Positions 17,326 to 26,552 of a stretch of DNA of 64,000 nucleotides are shown in pieces. Positions within the stretch are counted from its first letter, which is position 1. The number at the start of each line of letters is the position of its first letter. The stretch lies in contig JABDQH010000073.1 of NCBI GenBank assembly GCA_013042375.1, positions 62,001 to 126,000 on the forward strand, written 5' to 3'. This DNA comes from Woeseiaceae bacterium (GTDB lineage Bacteria > Pseudomonadota > Gammaproteobacteria > Steroidobacterales > Woeseiaceae). Both the position numbers and the translations under genes were made by a program. The notes beneath the pieces are model-generated. The model searched no databases. It was not told the origin of the DNA and worked only from the letters and a program-made list of their open reading frames with translations.

Positions 17326-17589
17326 ATGAGCGACGAATCGGCCATCGAGTTCCCGTGCACCTTCCCGATCAAGATGATGGGGCGCGATACGCCGGAATTC
17401 CGGGCAACGGCGCGCGCGCTCGTCGAGAAACACGCGGGCGTCGTTCCCGATGAGGCCGTACAGGCCACACTGAGCCGCAACGATCGTTTCGTTTCGGTCA
17501 CTGTCACGATCTTCGCAACCAGCCAGCAACAGCTCGACGACATCTACCAGGACGCGACCGACCACGCCGACGTCCTTTACGCGCTGTGA
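17326..17589 (+). CDS. ybeD: YbeD/DUF493 family protein
   Basis: 87-residue ferredoxin-like-fold protein of the DUF493 family, found between dacA and lipB in many gammaproteobacteria. Conserved [13 protein letters not shown] and [22 protein letters not shown] segments are present. A GTG two codons upstream overlaps the dacA stop as GTGA; the ATG at 17326 is preferred for its position after GAG. Molecular role is not settled. Confidence 0.9.
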   Translation: MSDESAIEFPCTFPIKMMGRDTPEFRATARALVEKHAGVVPDEAVQATLSRNDRFVSVTVTIFATSQQQLDDIYQDATDHADVLYAL

Positions 17590-18227
17590 AGACGCGCTTT
17601 CTCGGTCACCAGGAATACGTCCCCTGCTGGAAGGCCATGCAGGCATTCACGGACGAGCGCGACGCATCGACGCCGGATGAGATCTGGTTCTGCGAACACC
17701 AGCCCGTATTCACGCTCGGCCTCAACGCGGCGCAGGAACACCTGCTCGCGCCCGGCGACATCGAGGTCGTGCAAATCGATCGTGGCGGCCAGGTCACCTA
17801 CCACGGGCCCGGCATCCTCATGATCTACCCACTGATCGATATCAGGCGTGCCAGGATCGGCGTGCGCCAGCTCGTCACGGCGCTCGAGCAGGGCGTCGTC
17901 GACCTGCTGGCCGGGCACGGTATCGACGCGGAATCCAAACCCGAGGCGCCGGGCGTTTACGTCGATGAGAAGAAGGTCGCGAGCGTCGGCCTGCGCATTC
18001 GGCGCGGCGCGAGCTTTCACGGCATGGCGCTCAACGTCGACGGCGACCTCGAGCCGTTCTCGCGCATCAACCCCTGCGGCTATCGCGAGCTCGAGATGAC
18101 CGACATGAAACGGCTCGGCGTCGACGCAACGCTCGAGGAAACGGCCGATGCGTTTCTGCCGCTCTTCCTGAACCGTATCGGACTCAGCAATCATAGCGCT
18201 GGGCGGGAAACGACAATCCACTCATGA
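17586..18227 (+). CDS. lipB: Octanoyl-ACP:protein N-octanoyltransferase
   Basis: 213 residues. Transfers octanoate from ACP to lipoyl domains, the first step of lipoate attachment; GcvH encoded at 50913-51305 is one likely acceptor. Active-site residues are visible: the Lys in [12 protein letters not shown] and the Cys in INPCGY, with the [11 protein letters not shown] signature. GTG start overlaps the ybeD stop as GTGA. lipA, its usual partner, does not follow; a CPBP protease gene takes its place. Confidence 0.96.
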   Translation: MKTRFLGHQEYVPCWKAMQAFTDERDASTPDEIWFCEHQPVFTLGLNAAQEHLLAPGDIEVVQIDRGGQVTYHGPGILMIYPLIDIRRARIGVRQLVTALEQGVVDLLAGHGIDAESKPEAPGVYVDEKKVASVGLRIRRGASFHGMALNVDGDLEPFSRINPCGYRELEMTDMKRLGVDATLEETADAFLPLFLNRIGLSNHSAGRETTIHS

Positions 18228-18934
18228 ACCGAAAAGCCTCCGCTACCGTGCATTCACGCTACGACCTCAAGGTCGTTGGAATCGTGACGCTTTTCGCCAC
18301 GGGTTTACTGGTGTCCGGGGCCTTGCGTTTCATGGCTGTTCACGATGAAGACCCACTGCCTATCGCCACCTACGCGACCGAGATCTACATCGCGATCACC
18401 GTTCTCGCAGCGATATTGCTCGTGCGCTGCGGGCTTCCCGTCATGCGCCTGGGCTTCAATTTTGCGTTCGGGCCCTTGAGATACCTTGCCCTCGCAGCAA
18501 TCGGCGTAGGGCTCATACGCCTGACCGGCTTGATGCTCGAGCCACTCACGGAGCATCTGTTCGGCGGGACCCGCGACCTGACCCGGTTCTCGGACGTAGC
18601 TGGTTCCAGGAGCGCATTGATCAAATTGATGTTGCTGAACTGGACCGTAGCGGCTTTTGGCGAGGAGCTGGCATTCCGCATCGTGCTGATGCGCGGCATT
18701 GCCTTCGCGCTGCGCGATACCCGCACAGCTTTCGTACTCGCACTGATCGCACAGGCTGTCATATTCGGCGTGGTGCACGCTTACCAGGGGCCGGCCGGTA
18801 TCATCGGAACCACGATCAACGGACTTATTTTTGGCGGCCTGACGCTGGCGGCGCGCGGGACTATCTGGCCCGCAGCAATAGCCCACGGTGCGAACAACTC
18901 GATCGGGATAATGCAGTTGTATTGGGCGGCCTGA
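18224..18934 (+). CDS. CPBP-family intramembrane glutamic protease
   Basis: 236 residues with about seven or eight membrane segments. The three CPBP (Rce1/Abi) motifs are present in order: EELAFR (EExxxR), GVVHAY (FxxxH-like) and HGANNS (HxxxN/B). Such proteins are putative membrane endopeptidases; the substrate here is unknown. The start overlaps the lipB stop by 4 bp, so it is co-expressed with lipB. AmpE- or bacteriocin-immunity-type roles are possible but not indicated. Confidence 0.85.
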   Translation: MNRKASATVHSRYDLKVVGIVTLFATGLLVSGALRFMAVHDEDPLPIATYATEIYIAITVLAAILLVRCGLPVMRLGFNFAFGPLRYLALAAIGVGLIRLTGLMLEPLTEHLFGGTRDLTRFSDVAGSRSALIKLMLLNWTVAAFGEELAFRIVLMRGIAFALRDTRTAFVLALIAQAVIFGVVHAYQGPAGIIGTTINGLIFGGLTLAARGTIWPAAIAHGANNSIGIMQLYWAA

Positions 18935-18953
18935 CACGTGGAGCACGATTGAC

Positions 18954-19577
18954 ATGGAAGACCTGTGGCTGTCGCTGGCCAAGCGACTGCAGAGCATTGC
19001 GTCGACGGGCCTGCACTATTGCCAGGGAGAGTTCGACAAGGAGCGCTACGCGGAAGTTGCGAGCATCGCCAATGACATGCTGGCGTCGCTCGGTAACGTC
19101 CCGGTGGCGAGAATCGCCGAACTGGTGCCTGACTTTGCGACCGGCTACGCGACGCCGAAGGTCGAAGTCCGCGGCGCCGTCATCCGCGATGAACACATAC
19201 TGCTCATCCGCGAAGCCTGCGACGGTTTGTGGGCCATGCCGGGCGGCTTCGCCGACGTCGGGATTTCGCCGGCCGAGAATATCGTAAAGGAAATACGAGA
19301 AGAGGCGTCGCTGACCGTCAGCGCCTCGGCAGTCTACGGCATTCGCCACAAGGCGAAGCACGAGTACGACCCGGACGTGCGCGACTTCTACAAGATCTTC
19401 TTCCTGTGCGAATCGCTCGATGCCGCCGATCCCGAACCAGGCCTGGAGGCAACCGAGGCCCGTTTCTTCGGCCTCGACGATTTGCCGCCGCTGTCTACGG
19501 GCCGCGTCCTGGTAAAGGACATCGAGGCCGCTTTCCGGTTCCGCGATGACCCGCAGAACCTGCTCCTGTTCGACTAG
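18954..19577 (+). CDS. Nudix hydrolase with N-terminal helical domain
   Basis: 207 residues: an N-terminal helical extension of about 60 residues (Nudix_N type, often on ADP-ribose pyrophosphatases) and a Nudix domain. The box (GGFADVG to KEIREEAS) keeps the metal-binding Glu residues of the REUxEE helix, with Lys for Arg, but has Ile where the first conserved Glu is expected and Ser for the late Gly. Substrate unknown; a nucleotide sugar or ADP-ribose is likely. Its TAG stop lies on the CTAG shared with the convergent murU stop. Confidence 0.85.
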   Translation: MEDLWLSLAKRLQSIASTGLHYCQGEFDKERYAEVASIANDMLASLGNVPVARIAELVPDFATGYATPKVEVRGAVIRDEHILLIREACDGLWAMPGGFADVGISPAENIVKEIREEASLTVSASAVYGIRHKAKHEYDPDVRDFYKIFFLCESLDAADPEPGLEATEARFFGLDDLPPLSTGRVLVKDIEAAFRFRDDPQNLLLFD

Positions 19578-20224
19578 GGGTCGAAAGACTCGAGGCGCTC
19601 CGGCGTCCCGATGTCCGCCCACGGGCCTGCGTACAGCGAGCCCGATATCTCGCCGCGATCCGCCGCCGCCCGCCACAATGGCGCGACCGAGAACCGCCCT
19701 GCCTCACAGCCATGGAAAAACTCCGGCCGGTACACGCTGACGCCGCTGACCGTAAAGCGCGGCTCGTCGGCGTTGCGGACCAGTCCGTCCACGAGGTCGA
19801 AGTCTCCGTGTTCGCGGTAGGCAGGCGTGGGCACGAGCACGAGATGCGCCTGGTGGTCGTCGCGCAGCGTTAGCTCCGGCACCGGCATCTCGGTGTAGAT
19901 GTCGGCATTGATCACGACGAACGGGTCGCTGCCCAGCAGCGGCAAGGCCTTGAATATCCCGCCGCCCGTTTCGAGGACGTCGCCGCGCTCGTCGCTATAC
20001 ACGACTTCGAGGCCGTAGCGCTGACCCGAACCGACGCGCTCGACGATCTTGTCGCCGAGCCAGCCGAGGTTGATGACGACCTCGCGGATGCCGGCGGCAC
20101 GCAGATGCTCGAGATGCCGCTCGAGCAGGCTCTGGCCGCCGACCTCGACCAGCGACTTGGGTATCCTGTCGGTGATGGGCCGCAGGCGCTCGCCGCGCCC
20201 CGCGGCCAGGACCATCCCTTTCAC
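19574..20224 (-). CDS. murU: N-acetylmuramate alpha-1-phosphate uridylyltransferase
   Basis: 216-residue sugar nucleotidyltransferase with the family start MVLAAGRGERLRPITDRIPKSL and the metal Asp in VVINADIYTE. Acting after AmgK, MurU makes UDP-MurNAc from MurNAc-1-phosphate, so recovered wall sugar bypasses de novo (fosfomycin-sensitive) synthesis, as shown in Pseudomonas. It overlaps amgK by 4 bp (ATGA). The 216-residue size matches MurU better than longer GlmU- or RmlA-type enzymes. Confidence 0.93.
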   Translation of the reverse strand: MKGMVLAAGRGERLRPITDRIPKSLVEVGGQSLLERHLEHLRAAGIREVVINLGWLGDKIVERVGSGQRYGLEVVYSDERGDVLETGGGIFKALPLLGSDPFVVINADIYTEMPVPELTLRDDHQAHLVLVPTPAYREHGDFDLVDGLVRNADEPRFTVSGVSVYRPEFFHGCEAGRFSVAPLWRAAADRGEISGSLYAGPWADIGTPERLESFDP

Positions 20225-21243
20225 ACGCTCGCGTCCATTGCCGGCAGAACACGACCTTCGATCAGGGTCACGAGAAACTCGATCTCCGGGTAGTGCGGCC
20301 CGAGTTCGACGATGTATGACAGTGTCCGCGGAACATCGTCGAGGAATCCGGGCTTGCCGTCACGGTGATTCAGGCGCGCGAAGATACCGGCAGCCTTGAG
20401 GTGGCGCTGCACGCCCATCAGGTCGAAGGCGCGCAGGAAGCCCTCCTCGGCCACGCGTTGCCGCACAGACTCATCCAGCCCGCGATAGAACTGCAGGGCC
20501 CATTCACCGACCTGCTCCGCCGGCCACTTGACGTAGCAGTCCTTTAGCAGCGAGACGAGATCGTAGGTCAGCGGTCCCTCCATGGCATCCTGGAAATCGA
20601 GGATCCCGGGATTGTTTTCGTCGCAGACCATCAGGTTGCGCGAGTGATAGTCGCGGTGCACGAATACCTGCGGCTGATCGAGCGCATTGGCGGCCAGCAG
20701 GTCGCAGCACCGCCTCCACGAGGATTCCGTTGCAGCATCAAACTCGATACCCAGATGCGTGCCACACAACCAGTCCCTGAACAGCGACATCTCGAAACGG
20801 AAGCGCGCGTCGTCGTACGCAGGCAGCAGTCCCTGGAACGCCGTGCCGTCTGCCTGCAGTACCTGCAGCGCGCGCAGCGCATCGTCATAGAGCCGCAAGG
20901 CCGACGCCGGGTCGTCTTCGAGGACTTGCAGGTACTCGCGTGTTCCGAGGTCGCTGAGCAGCAGGAAACCCTTGTCGAGATCGGCCTCGATCACGCGCGG
21001 CGCTTTAAGCTGCATCGATTCGAGAAAACCGGCGACACGCACGTACGGCCGCGAGTCTTCCTTGTCGGGCGGCGCGTCCATGACGATGAAACTGTTGTCG
21101 CCTTGCCGCAGTCGAAAATAGCGACGGAAGCTGGCATCGGACGAGGCAGGAACCGGCTCGCAACCGGCGACGACGTCGATGCCGCCGATCCAGTCCCTGA
21201 GCGCGTCCAGGCGGGCGTCTGCGGCGGCTCGTGAATTCTCGAT
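20221..21243 (-). CDS. amgK: N-acetylmuramate/N-acetylglucosamine anomeric kinase, probable ATC start
   Basis: Aminoglycoside-phosphotransferase-fold kinase that phosphorylates C1 of MurNAc/GlcNAc. Catalytic loop HRDYHSRNLM and metal motif ILDFQDAMEG are clear. The first ATG in frame (21081) would remove the N-lobe start; homologous-looking sequence continues upstream in frame (PASSDASFRRYFRL, LDALRDWIGG) up to a TAG near 21286, with no ATG, GTG or TTG between. The best start is ATC at 21243, with GGAG 7 nt upstream, giving 340 residues, the usual AmgK size. CTG at a Leu a few codons later is the alternative. Confidence 0.85.
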   Translation of the reverse strand: MENSRAAADARLDALRDWIGGIDVVAGCEPVPASSDASFRRYFRLRQGDNSFIVMDAPPDKEDSRPYVRVAGFLESMQLKAPRVIEADLDKGFLLLSDLGTREYLQVLEDDPASALRLYDDALRALQVLQADGTAFQGLLPAYDDARFRFEMSLFRDWLCGTHLGIEFDAATESSWRRCCDLLAANALDQPQVFVHRDYHSRNLMVCDENNPGILDFQDAMEGPLTYDLVSLLKDCYVKWPAEQVGEWALQFYRGLDESVRQRVAEEGFLRAFDLMGVQRHLKAAGIFARLNHRDGKPGFLDDVPRTLSYIVELGPHYPEIEFLVTLIEGRVLPAMDASV

Positions 21244-21360
21244 GTCGGTTCTCCGTAACGCATTGAAGGACTTAAGAAACTATGCGAAGGTAACAAATAC
21301 CAATGGCTGTTAACATCCCGCTCGAACTGTCCCCGGCCCACAGCTGATTCAAAATACGAT

Positions 21361-23559
21361 TTGTCCGCGAAGTCCCAGATATCTGCCGTCACGCTGCTGC
21401 TCGCGACCTGTGCGCACGGTGCCGACGAGCTGTCGTGCGAAAACTCGCTTGGCAGGGCGATCGCGATCGACTCGCCGTTACGCGAGATCGTGCTCGACAA
21501 TCCGGAAACGATCCAGTTCGAGGCGGGCCGTATCGAGGCACAGCTCGGTGACGAGCCGTCGGCAGTCCTTTCAGGCGGCGTCGTCCTGCGGCGTGATGAC
21601 AAGATCGCGGGCGCGGACACGGCGCGTTACGACCCCGAGCAACGCGCGATATTCCTCGAGGGCGGCGTCCGCTACGAAGACCCGGGAACGCGGATTCGCA
21701 GTGATGCGGCGGAGTTCGGCTACGACGCCGGTCGCATCCGCTTCGAGGGGGCCGAATTCTCCCTCGGCGGCAACAATGCGCGCGGCGCGGCGGAGCTGCT
21801 GGAGATCAACCAGGCAGGCACGCTGACGCTCGCCGGCGTCGAGTACACGACCTGCCCGCGCGACTCCGAAGACTGGGTGCTGCTGGGGAAGTCGATCAAA
21901 CTCGATACGCGCGAGAGCGTAGGCAGAGCCAGGGGCATGAAACTGCGCTTCATGGGCAGAACGGTTCTGTACCTGCCGTATATCTCGTTTCCGCTTAGCG
22001 ATGCGCGCAAATCGGGGCTGCTGACGCCCGAGGTAGGCAGTGCCGGACGCAGCGGAAACCAGATTCGCCTGCCGATCTACTGGAATATCGCGCCCAACTA
22101 CGACGCAACCATTACGCCACGGCTACTTACGACGCGCGGCCTGCAGCTGGAAACGCAGTTCCGGTACCTTACGCGCCGCGACGAAGGCACGATCACGGCC
22201 GACTACCTGTCGAATGACCGCATTCTCAACGAATCGCGCAGCCACCTGCGCTTCGACCACCGCACCCTGTTCGACAATGGCTGGCGCAACCGCATCAGCT
22301 TTCGCGAGGTCTCTGACAACCAGTATTTCGAGGATCTCGGCGGCAGCCTGAGCATCTCGAGTATCACGCACCTCGACCGGCACGTGCGCTTCGACTACTA
22401 CTCCGAACGCGTCTCGCTGCTCGCACAGTTGCAGAATTTCCAGACTATCGACTCAGCTATCCTGCCCGAGGAAGAACCCTACCAGCGGCTCCCGCAATTG
22501 CTCGTGAGCGCGAACTGGCCGTCGGGCATCCTCGACCTGGCGTTCGACGGCGAACTCGTCAATTTCGATCGTGACGCGGGCGTCACGGGATGGCGCTTCA
22601 ATGCGGCGCCGTCGGTATCGATCCCCGTGTCCCGCCCGGGTTGGTTCGTCACGCCCGCGGTGACCATCGACTATACCCGCTACCAGCTCGATGACACGCA
22701 GCCCGGCGAGTCAACGGAACCGACCCGCAGCGTACCGATCGGCAGCCTCGATACCGGCCTCTTGCTCGAGCGAACGATGGCCAACGCCGATCGCATCCAG
22801 ACGATCGAGCCGCGACTGCTCTACGTCAACATTCCATACCGTGCCCAGGACGGCCTGCCCGTTTTCGACACGATCACGCCCGACCTCAACCTCGTGCAGC
22901 TCTATCGCAAGAATCGCTTTTTGGGCGGCGACCGCATCGGCGACACGGAACAGCTCAGCGTCGGCGTGACGTCGCGCATTCTCGACGTCTCCAGCGGGCG
23001 CGAACTCATGACGGCCACGGTCGGCCAGACACGCTACTTCGACGATCGCCTCGTCGCGCTGCCGGGCATGGCCGCGTCGACATTCGAGACCTCCGACTAC
23101 ATCGCCGAGTTGAGCTTCCTGCTCTTGAGGAACGTCAATTTCGACTTCGGCCACCAGTGGGGCACGGGCGAGAACGGCACGACGCAATCGGAAGCCCGCC
23201 TGCAATACCGACCGGCCAACGACAAGATCCTGAACCTCGCGTATCGCTTCCGCCGCGACTCACTCGAGCAGGGCGACCTGTCATGGTCGTGGCCCGTATC
23301 GCAACAGTGGAACTTCGTGGGCCGGTATAACTTTTCGTTCCGCGACCAGGAGGTCCTCGAGCAGTTCTTCGGTCTCGAGTACGAGAGCTGCTGCTGGGGC
23401 CTGCGGCTGGTCTCGCGGCGCCATATTTCCACGCGCGATGGAACTCGCGATTCGTCCTTCGGTCTGCAGCTGGTACTGAAGGGAATGACGAGCGTCGGCA
23501 CCGCGGCTGACAAACTGCTCGAACGTGGTATTCTTGGCTATTCCGCAGATCTCCGGTAA
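21361..23559 (+). CDS. lptD: LPS-assembly outer-membrane protein LptD
   Basis: 732 residues with an N-terminal signal from a TTG start. With LptE it forms the outer-membrane gate inserting lipopolysaccharide. The N-terminal jellyroll domain (to about residue 200) is followed by a long beta-barrel rich in alternating aromatic strands. The conserved cysteines for interdomain disulphides are present: one just after the signal (LSCEN), one in TTCPRD, and the adjacent pair in YESCCWG near the C-terminus. The TTG lacks a clear Shine-Dalgarno. lptD-surA-pdxA-rsmA-apaG-apaH is the classic order. Confidence 0.96.
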   Translation: MSAKSQISAVTLLLATCAHGADELSCENSLGRAIAIDSPLREIVLDNPETIQFEAGRIEAQLGDEPSAVLSGGVVLRRDDKIAGADTARYDPEQRAIFLEGGVRYEDPGTRIRSDAAEFGYDAGRIRFEGAEFSLGGNNARGAAELLEINQAGTLTLAGVEYTTCPRDSEDWVLLGKSIKLDTRESVGRARGMKLRFMGRTVLYLPYISFPLSDARKSGLLTPEVGSAGRSGNQIRLPIYWNIAPNYDATITPRLLTTRGLQLETQFRYLTRRDEGTITADYLSNDRILNESRSHLRFDHRTLFDNGWRNRISFREVSDNQYFEDLGGSLSISSITHLDRHVRFDYYSERVSLLAQLQNFQTIDSAILPEEEPYQRLPQLLVSANWPSGILDLAFDGELVNFDRDAGVTGWRFNAAPSVSIPVSRPGWFVTPAVTIDYTRYQLDDTQPGESTEPTRSVPIGSLDTGLLLERTMANADRIQTIEPRLLYVNIPYRAQDGLPVFDTITPDLNLVQLYRKNRFLGGDRIGDTEQLSVGVTSRILDVSSGRELMTATVGQTRYFDDRLVALPGMAASTFETSDYIAELSFLLLRNVNFDFGHQWGTGENGTTQSEARLQYRPANDKILNLAYRFRRDSLEQGDLSWSWPVSQQWNFVGRYNFSFRDQEVLEQFFGLEYESCCWGLRLVSRRHISTRDGTRDSSFGLQLVLKGMTSVGTAADKLLERGILGYSADLR

Positions 23560-23565
23560 CAAATT

Positions 23566-24864
23566 GTGTTAAAACTCAAAGCCTTATGCGCTTTCGCCGC
23601 ATTGGCGAGTGCGCCCCTGACGCTCGCCGAAGAACTCTCCGAGACCGGCGAGTTCATCGACGGCATCGCGGCCATCGTCAACGAAGGCGTGGTGCTCACG
23701 AGCCAGCTGGAGTCGCAACTTGACACCATCCGCAGCAACGCCGCAACCCAGGGCATGCAACTCCCGCCCGAAGACGTGCTGAAGGACCAGCTCCTCGAGC
23801 GGCTGATCATGTCCGAGATACAGCTGCAGCGCGCGGATCGCATCGGGCTGGCAATTTCGGACGAGATGTTGAACCGCTCGATTGCGGGTATTGCCGAGCA
23901 AAACGGCGTTGCATTTGAAGAAATGCCGCGCCTGCTGGCGCTAGACGGCCTCGACTACGCCGAATTTCGCCGCTCGCTGCGCGACGAGATCACGATCAGC
24001 CAGCTGCGCCGCATTGAAGTCGGGCAGAGCATCAACGTGGCGGAGCGTGAAGTCGAGCAATGCATCGCCGATCTCGAAGGCAACGTCGTTGCGAACTCCG
24101 AATACCTGCTGTCGCACATCCTGCTGTCGGTCCCCGAGTCGGCGTCCGCCGCAGAGATTGCCGAGACCGAGACGCTTGCCGACGAGATCTATGCGCGGGC
24201 ACAGGATGGGGCGGATTTCCGCGAGCTGGCGGTCCGTTACTCGTCGGGCCCGACCGCCCTCGAGGGCGGTTCGCTCGGCTGGATGCAGGGCCAGCAGGTA
24301 CCGACCCTCTTCACGGACGTTCTGCAGGACATGGGCAAGGGCGACGTGTCGCAGCCGATCCGTGCGGCAAGCAGCTTCCATATCGTCAAGGTCGACGACC
24401 TGCGCAGCGCGGTGCAGCGCAGCGAAGTGGAGCAGGCAAGGGTGCGCCACATCCTCGTCCAGCCCAACGAGCTCATCGACGACGCCACAGCCAGGCAGCA
24501 GCTCGAGGATGCACTCGAGCGGATCCGCGCCGGCGAGGAGTTCGGCGAGATCGCGAAACTGCTGTCCGATGATCCGGGCACGGCCAACCTCGGCGGCGAC
24601 CTCGGCTGGGCCGGGGAAGGCGTCTATGCACCCGAGTTCGAGGAGAACATAGCAGCGAGCGAAATTGGCGTCGTCAGCGAGCCATTTCGCACGCAGTTCG
24701 GCTGGCACATTCTCGAAGTGTTGGAGCGCCGCGTCTACGACAACACCGAGGATCTCAAGCGGCAGAATTGCGACGTCAGGATTCGTAACAGCAAGGCGGA
24801 AGAAGAGTCGCAGCTGTGGATGCAGCGCCTGCGCGATGAGGCCTTCGTCGAGAAACGCATCTGA
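23566..24864 (+). CDS. surA: Periplasmic chaperone and peptidyl-prolyl isomerase SurA
   Basis: 432 residues, E. coli SurA 428. Signal peptide of about 21 residues, N-terminal SurA chaperone domain, two parvulin domains (SEYLLSHILLSVPES, about 175-285; VRHILVQPNEL, about 290-390) and a C-terminal helix. It escorts outer-membrane proteins such as LptD, encoded just upstream, to the BAM machine. GTG start 6 bp after the lptD stop. Confidence 0.96.
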   Translation: MLKLKALCAFAALASAPLTLAEELSETGEFIDGIAAIVNEGVVLTSQLESQLDTIRSNAATQGMQLPPEDVLKDQLLERLIMSEIQLQRADRIGLAISDEMLNRSIAGIAEQNGVAFEEMPRLLALDGLDYAEFRRSLRDEITISQLRRIEVGQSINVAEREVEQCIADLEGNVVANSEYLLSHILLSVPESASAAEIAETETLADEIYARAQDGADFRELAVRYSSGPTALEGGSLGWMQGQQVPTLFTDVLQDMGKGDVSQPIRAASSFHIVKVDDLRSAVQRSEVEQARVRHILVQPNELIDDATARQQLEDALERIRAGEEFGEIAKLLSDDPGTANLGGDLGWAGEGVYAPEFEENIAASEIGVVSEPFRTQFGWHILEVLERRVYDNTEDLKRQNCDVRIRNSKAEEESQLWMQRLRDEAFVEKRI

Positions 24865-24866
24865 AT

Positions 24867-25775
24867 GTGACATCGTCGAAACCACTCGTTCTGACCGCCG
24901 GCGAACCGGCCGGCATCGGACCCGAGCTGTGCAATGCACTCGCCGGCACGGGGTTCCGGGACAAGGTGATCGTCGTCGGCGACCGCCGCCTGCTCGACGA
25001 GCGTCTCGAGGTCATCGATACGCCCTTCCCCGCCGCGGTAGAGCCCGGCCGGCCCGCCTCCGCGAATGCCGCCACGCTGCTCGAGGGACTGCGCATCGCG
25101 GCCGAGGGGTGCATGCGCGGCGACTTCGCTGCCATGGTCACGGCGCCGCTCGCAAAGAGCGTGATCGCCGACAGCGGCGTCCCGTTCACGGGGCACACCG
25201 AGTATCTCGCCGAGGTCACGGGGGCCGACTTCCCGGTCATGATGCTCGTCGCGGACGAGCTGCGCGTAGCGCTCGCCACGACGCACTTGCCGCTGCGGGA
25301 CGTCCCCGACGCGCTCACGCCTCAACTGCTCGAGCGCGTGCTGCGCATCCTGCACGCCGACCTTTGCGAGAAGTTCGGCATCGCGGATCCCGAGATCGTC
25401 GTCTGCGGTCTCAACCCGCACGCGGGCGAGGACGGCCTTCTCGGGCGCGAGGAAATCGACTTCATGGCGGCCACGCTCGAGCGCCTGCGTGACGACGGCA
25501 TGTCGCTGCGCGGACCGCTGCCAGCCGATACGGCGTTCACACCCGCGTCCGGGCACAAGGATGCCATCCTCGCGATGTATCACGACCAGGGCCTGCCCGT
25601 GCTGAAGTACGCGGGCTTCGGCCATGCCGTCAACGTGACGCTCGGCCTGCCGATCATCCGCACCTCGGTTGATCACGGTACGGCATTCGATATCGCGGGC
25701 ACGGGCCAGGCCGATCCGGGCAGCCTGCTCGCCGCCGTCGAACTGGCGGCCCTGCTCGCCGGGCAGCGCGAGTGA
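24867..25775 (+). CDS. pdxA: 4-hydroxythreonine-4-phosphate dehydrogenase
   Basis: 302 residues; oxidises 4-phosphohydroxy-L-threonine in vitamin B6 synthesis. Motifs: TAGEPAGIGPE, PFTGHTEYL, ALATTHLPLRD with metal His residues, GLNPHAGE, and MYHDQGLPVLKY. It is about 27 residues shorter than E. coli PdxA, with the loss in the early variable segment between residues 45 and 65; the catalytic parts are intact. GTG start two bases after the surA stop; 4-bp GTGA overlap with rsmA. Its PLP product is also needed by KynU and GcvP in this window. Confidence 0.95.
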   Translation: MTSSKPLVLTAGEPAGIGPELCNALAGTGFRDKVIVVGDRRLLDERLEVIDTPFPAAVEPGRPASANAATLLEGLRIAAEGCMRGDFAAMVTAPLAKSVIADSGVPFTGHTEYLAEVTGADFPVMMLVADELRVALATTHLPLRDVPDALTPQLLERVLRILHADLCEKFGIADPEIVVCGLNPHAGEDGLLGREEIDFMAATLERLRDDGMSLRGPLPADTAFTPASGHKDAILAMYHDQGLPVLKYAGFGHAVNVTLGLPIIRTSVDHGTAFDIAGTGQADPGSLLAAVELAALLAGQRE

Positions 25776-26551
25776 AACACCGCGCGCGCAAGCGCTTCGG
25801 CCAACACTTCCTGACCGACACGGGTGTCATCGATGCCATCGTGCGCGCCGTGCACCCGGCCGAGGACGACGTCATCGTCGAGATCGGTCCGGGCCGGGGG
25901 GCGATCACCGAGGCGCTCGCCCGGCGCGCCGGGCACCTGCATGCCATCGAACTCGACCGCGACCTCGCCGCACGGCTGCGCGAGCAGTACGCCGAGCGGC
26001 CCAACGTCACGATTCACGAGGCCGACGCGCTGGCGTTTGATTTCGCCTCGCTCGGCGAGCGTCTGCGGGTCGTCGGCAACCTGCCGTACAACATCTCGAC
26101 GCCGCTGCTGTTCCACCTGCTGCAGTTCGGCGACTGCATACTCGACATGCATTTCATGCTGCAGAAGGAAGTCGTGGATCGCATGGCCGCGGCGCCCGGC
26201 AGCAAGGCCTACGGTCGTCTTGGCATCATGCTCGGTTGCCACCTCAGCGTCGAACCGCTGTTCGAGGTGCCGCCCGAGGCGTTCAGCCCGCCGCCCGAGG
26301 TCACGTCGGCCGTCGTGCGCCTGGACCCGCTGCCGCCCGGCAGCCTCCACATCGCCGACGAAGCCGGCCTTTCCGCACTGGTCGCGGCCGCCTTCATGCA
26401 GCGGCGCAAGACGCTGCGCAACGCCCTCAAGGGCAAGGCCGATCCGGCCGATATCGCGGCGGTCGGCATCGACGGGGGGCTGCGACCCGAGCAGGTGTCG
26501 ATCACGGCGTACGTCGCCCTCAGTAATCACCTGCACGGCAAATCACGATAG
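25772..26551 (+). CDS. rsmA: 16S rRNA (adenine1518-N6/adenine1519-N6)-dimethyltransferase
   Basis: 259 residues. KsgA/RsmA dimethylates two adjacent adenines in the 16S 3'-end helix during 30S assembly. SAM motif I VIVEIGPGRGAITE and catalytic motif IV NLPYNIST are intact. The N-terminus has the family start KRFGQHFL. GTG start overlaps pdxA. The next gene, apaG, starts one base after the stop. Confidence 0.97.
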   Translation: MKHRARKRFGQHFLTDTGVIDAIVRAVHPAEDDVIVEIGPGRGAITEALARRAGHLHAIELDRDLAARLREQYAERPNVTIHEADALAFDFASLGERLRVVGNLPYNISTPLLFHLLQFGDCILDMHFMLQKEVVDRMAAAPGSKAYGRLGIMLGCHLSVEPLFEVPPEAFSPPPEVTSAVVRLDPLPPGSLHIADEAGLSALVAAAFMQRRKTLRNALKGKADPADIAAVGIDGGLRPEQVSITAYVALSNHLHGKSR

Positions 26552-26552
26552 A

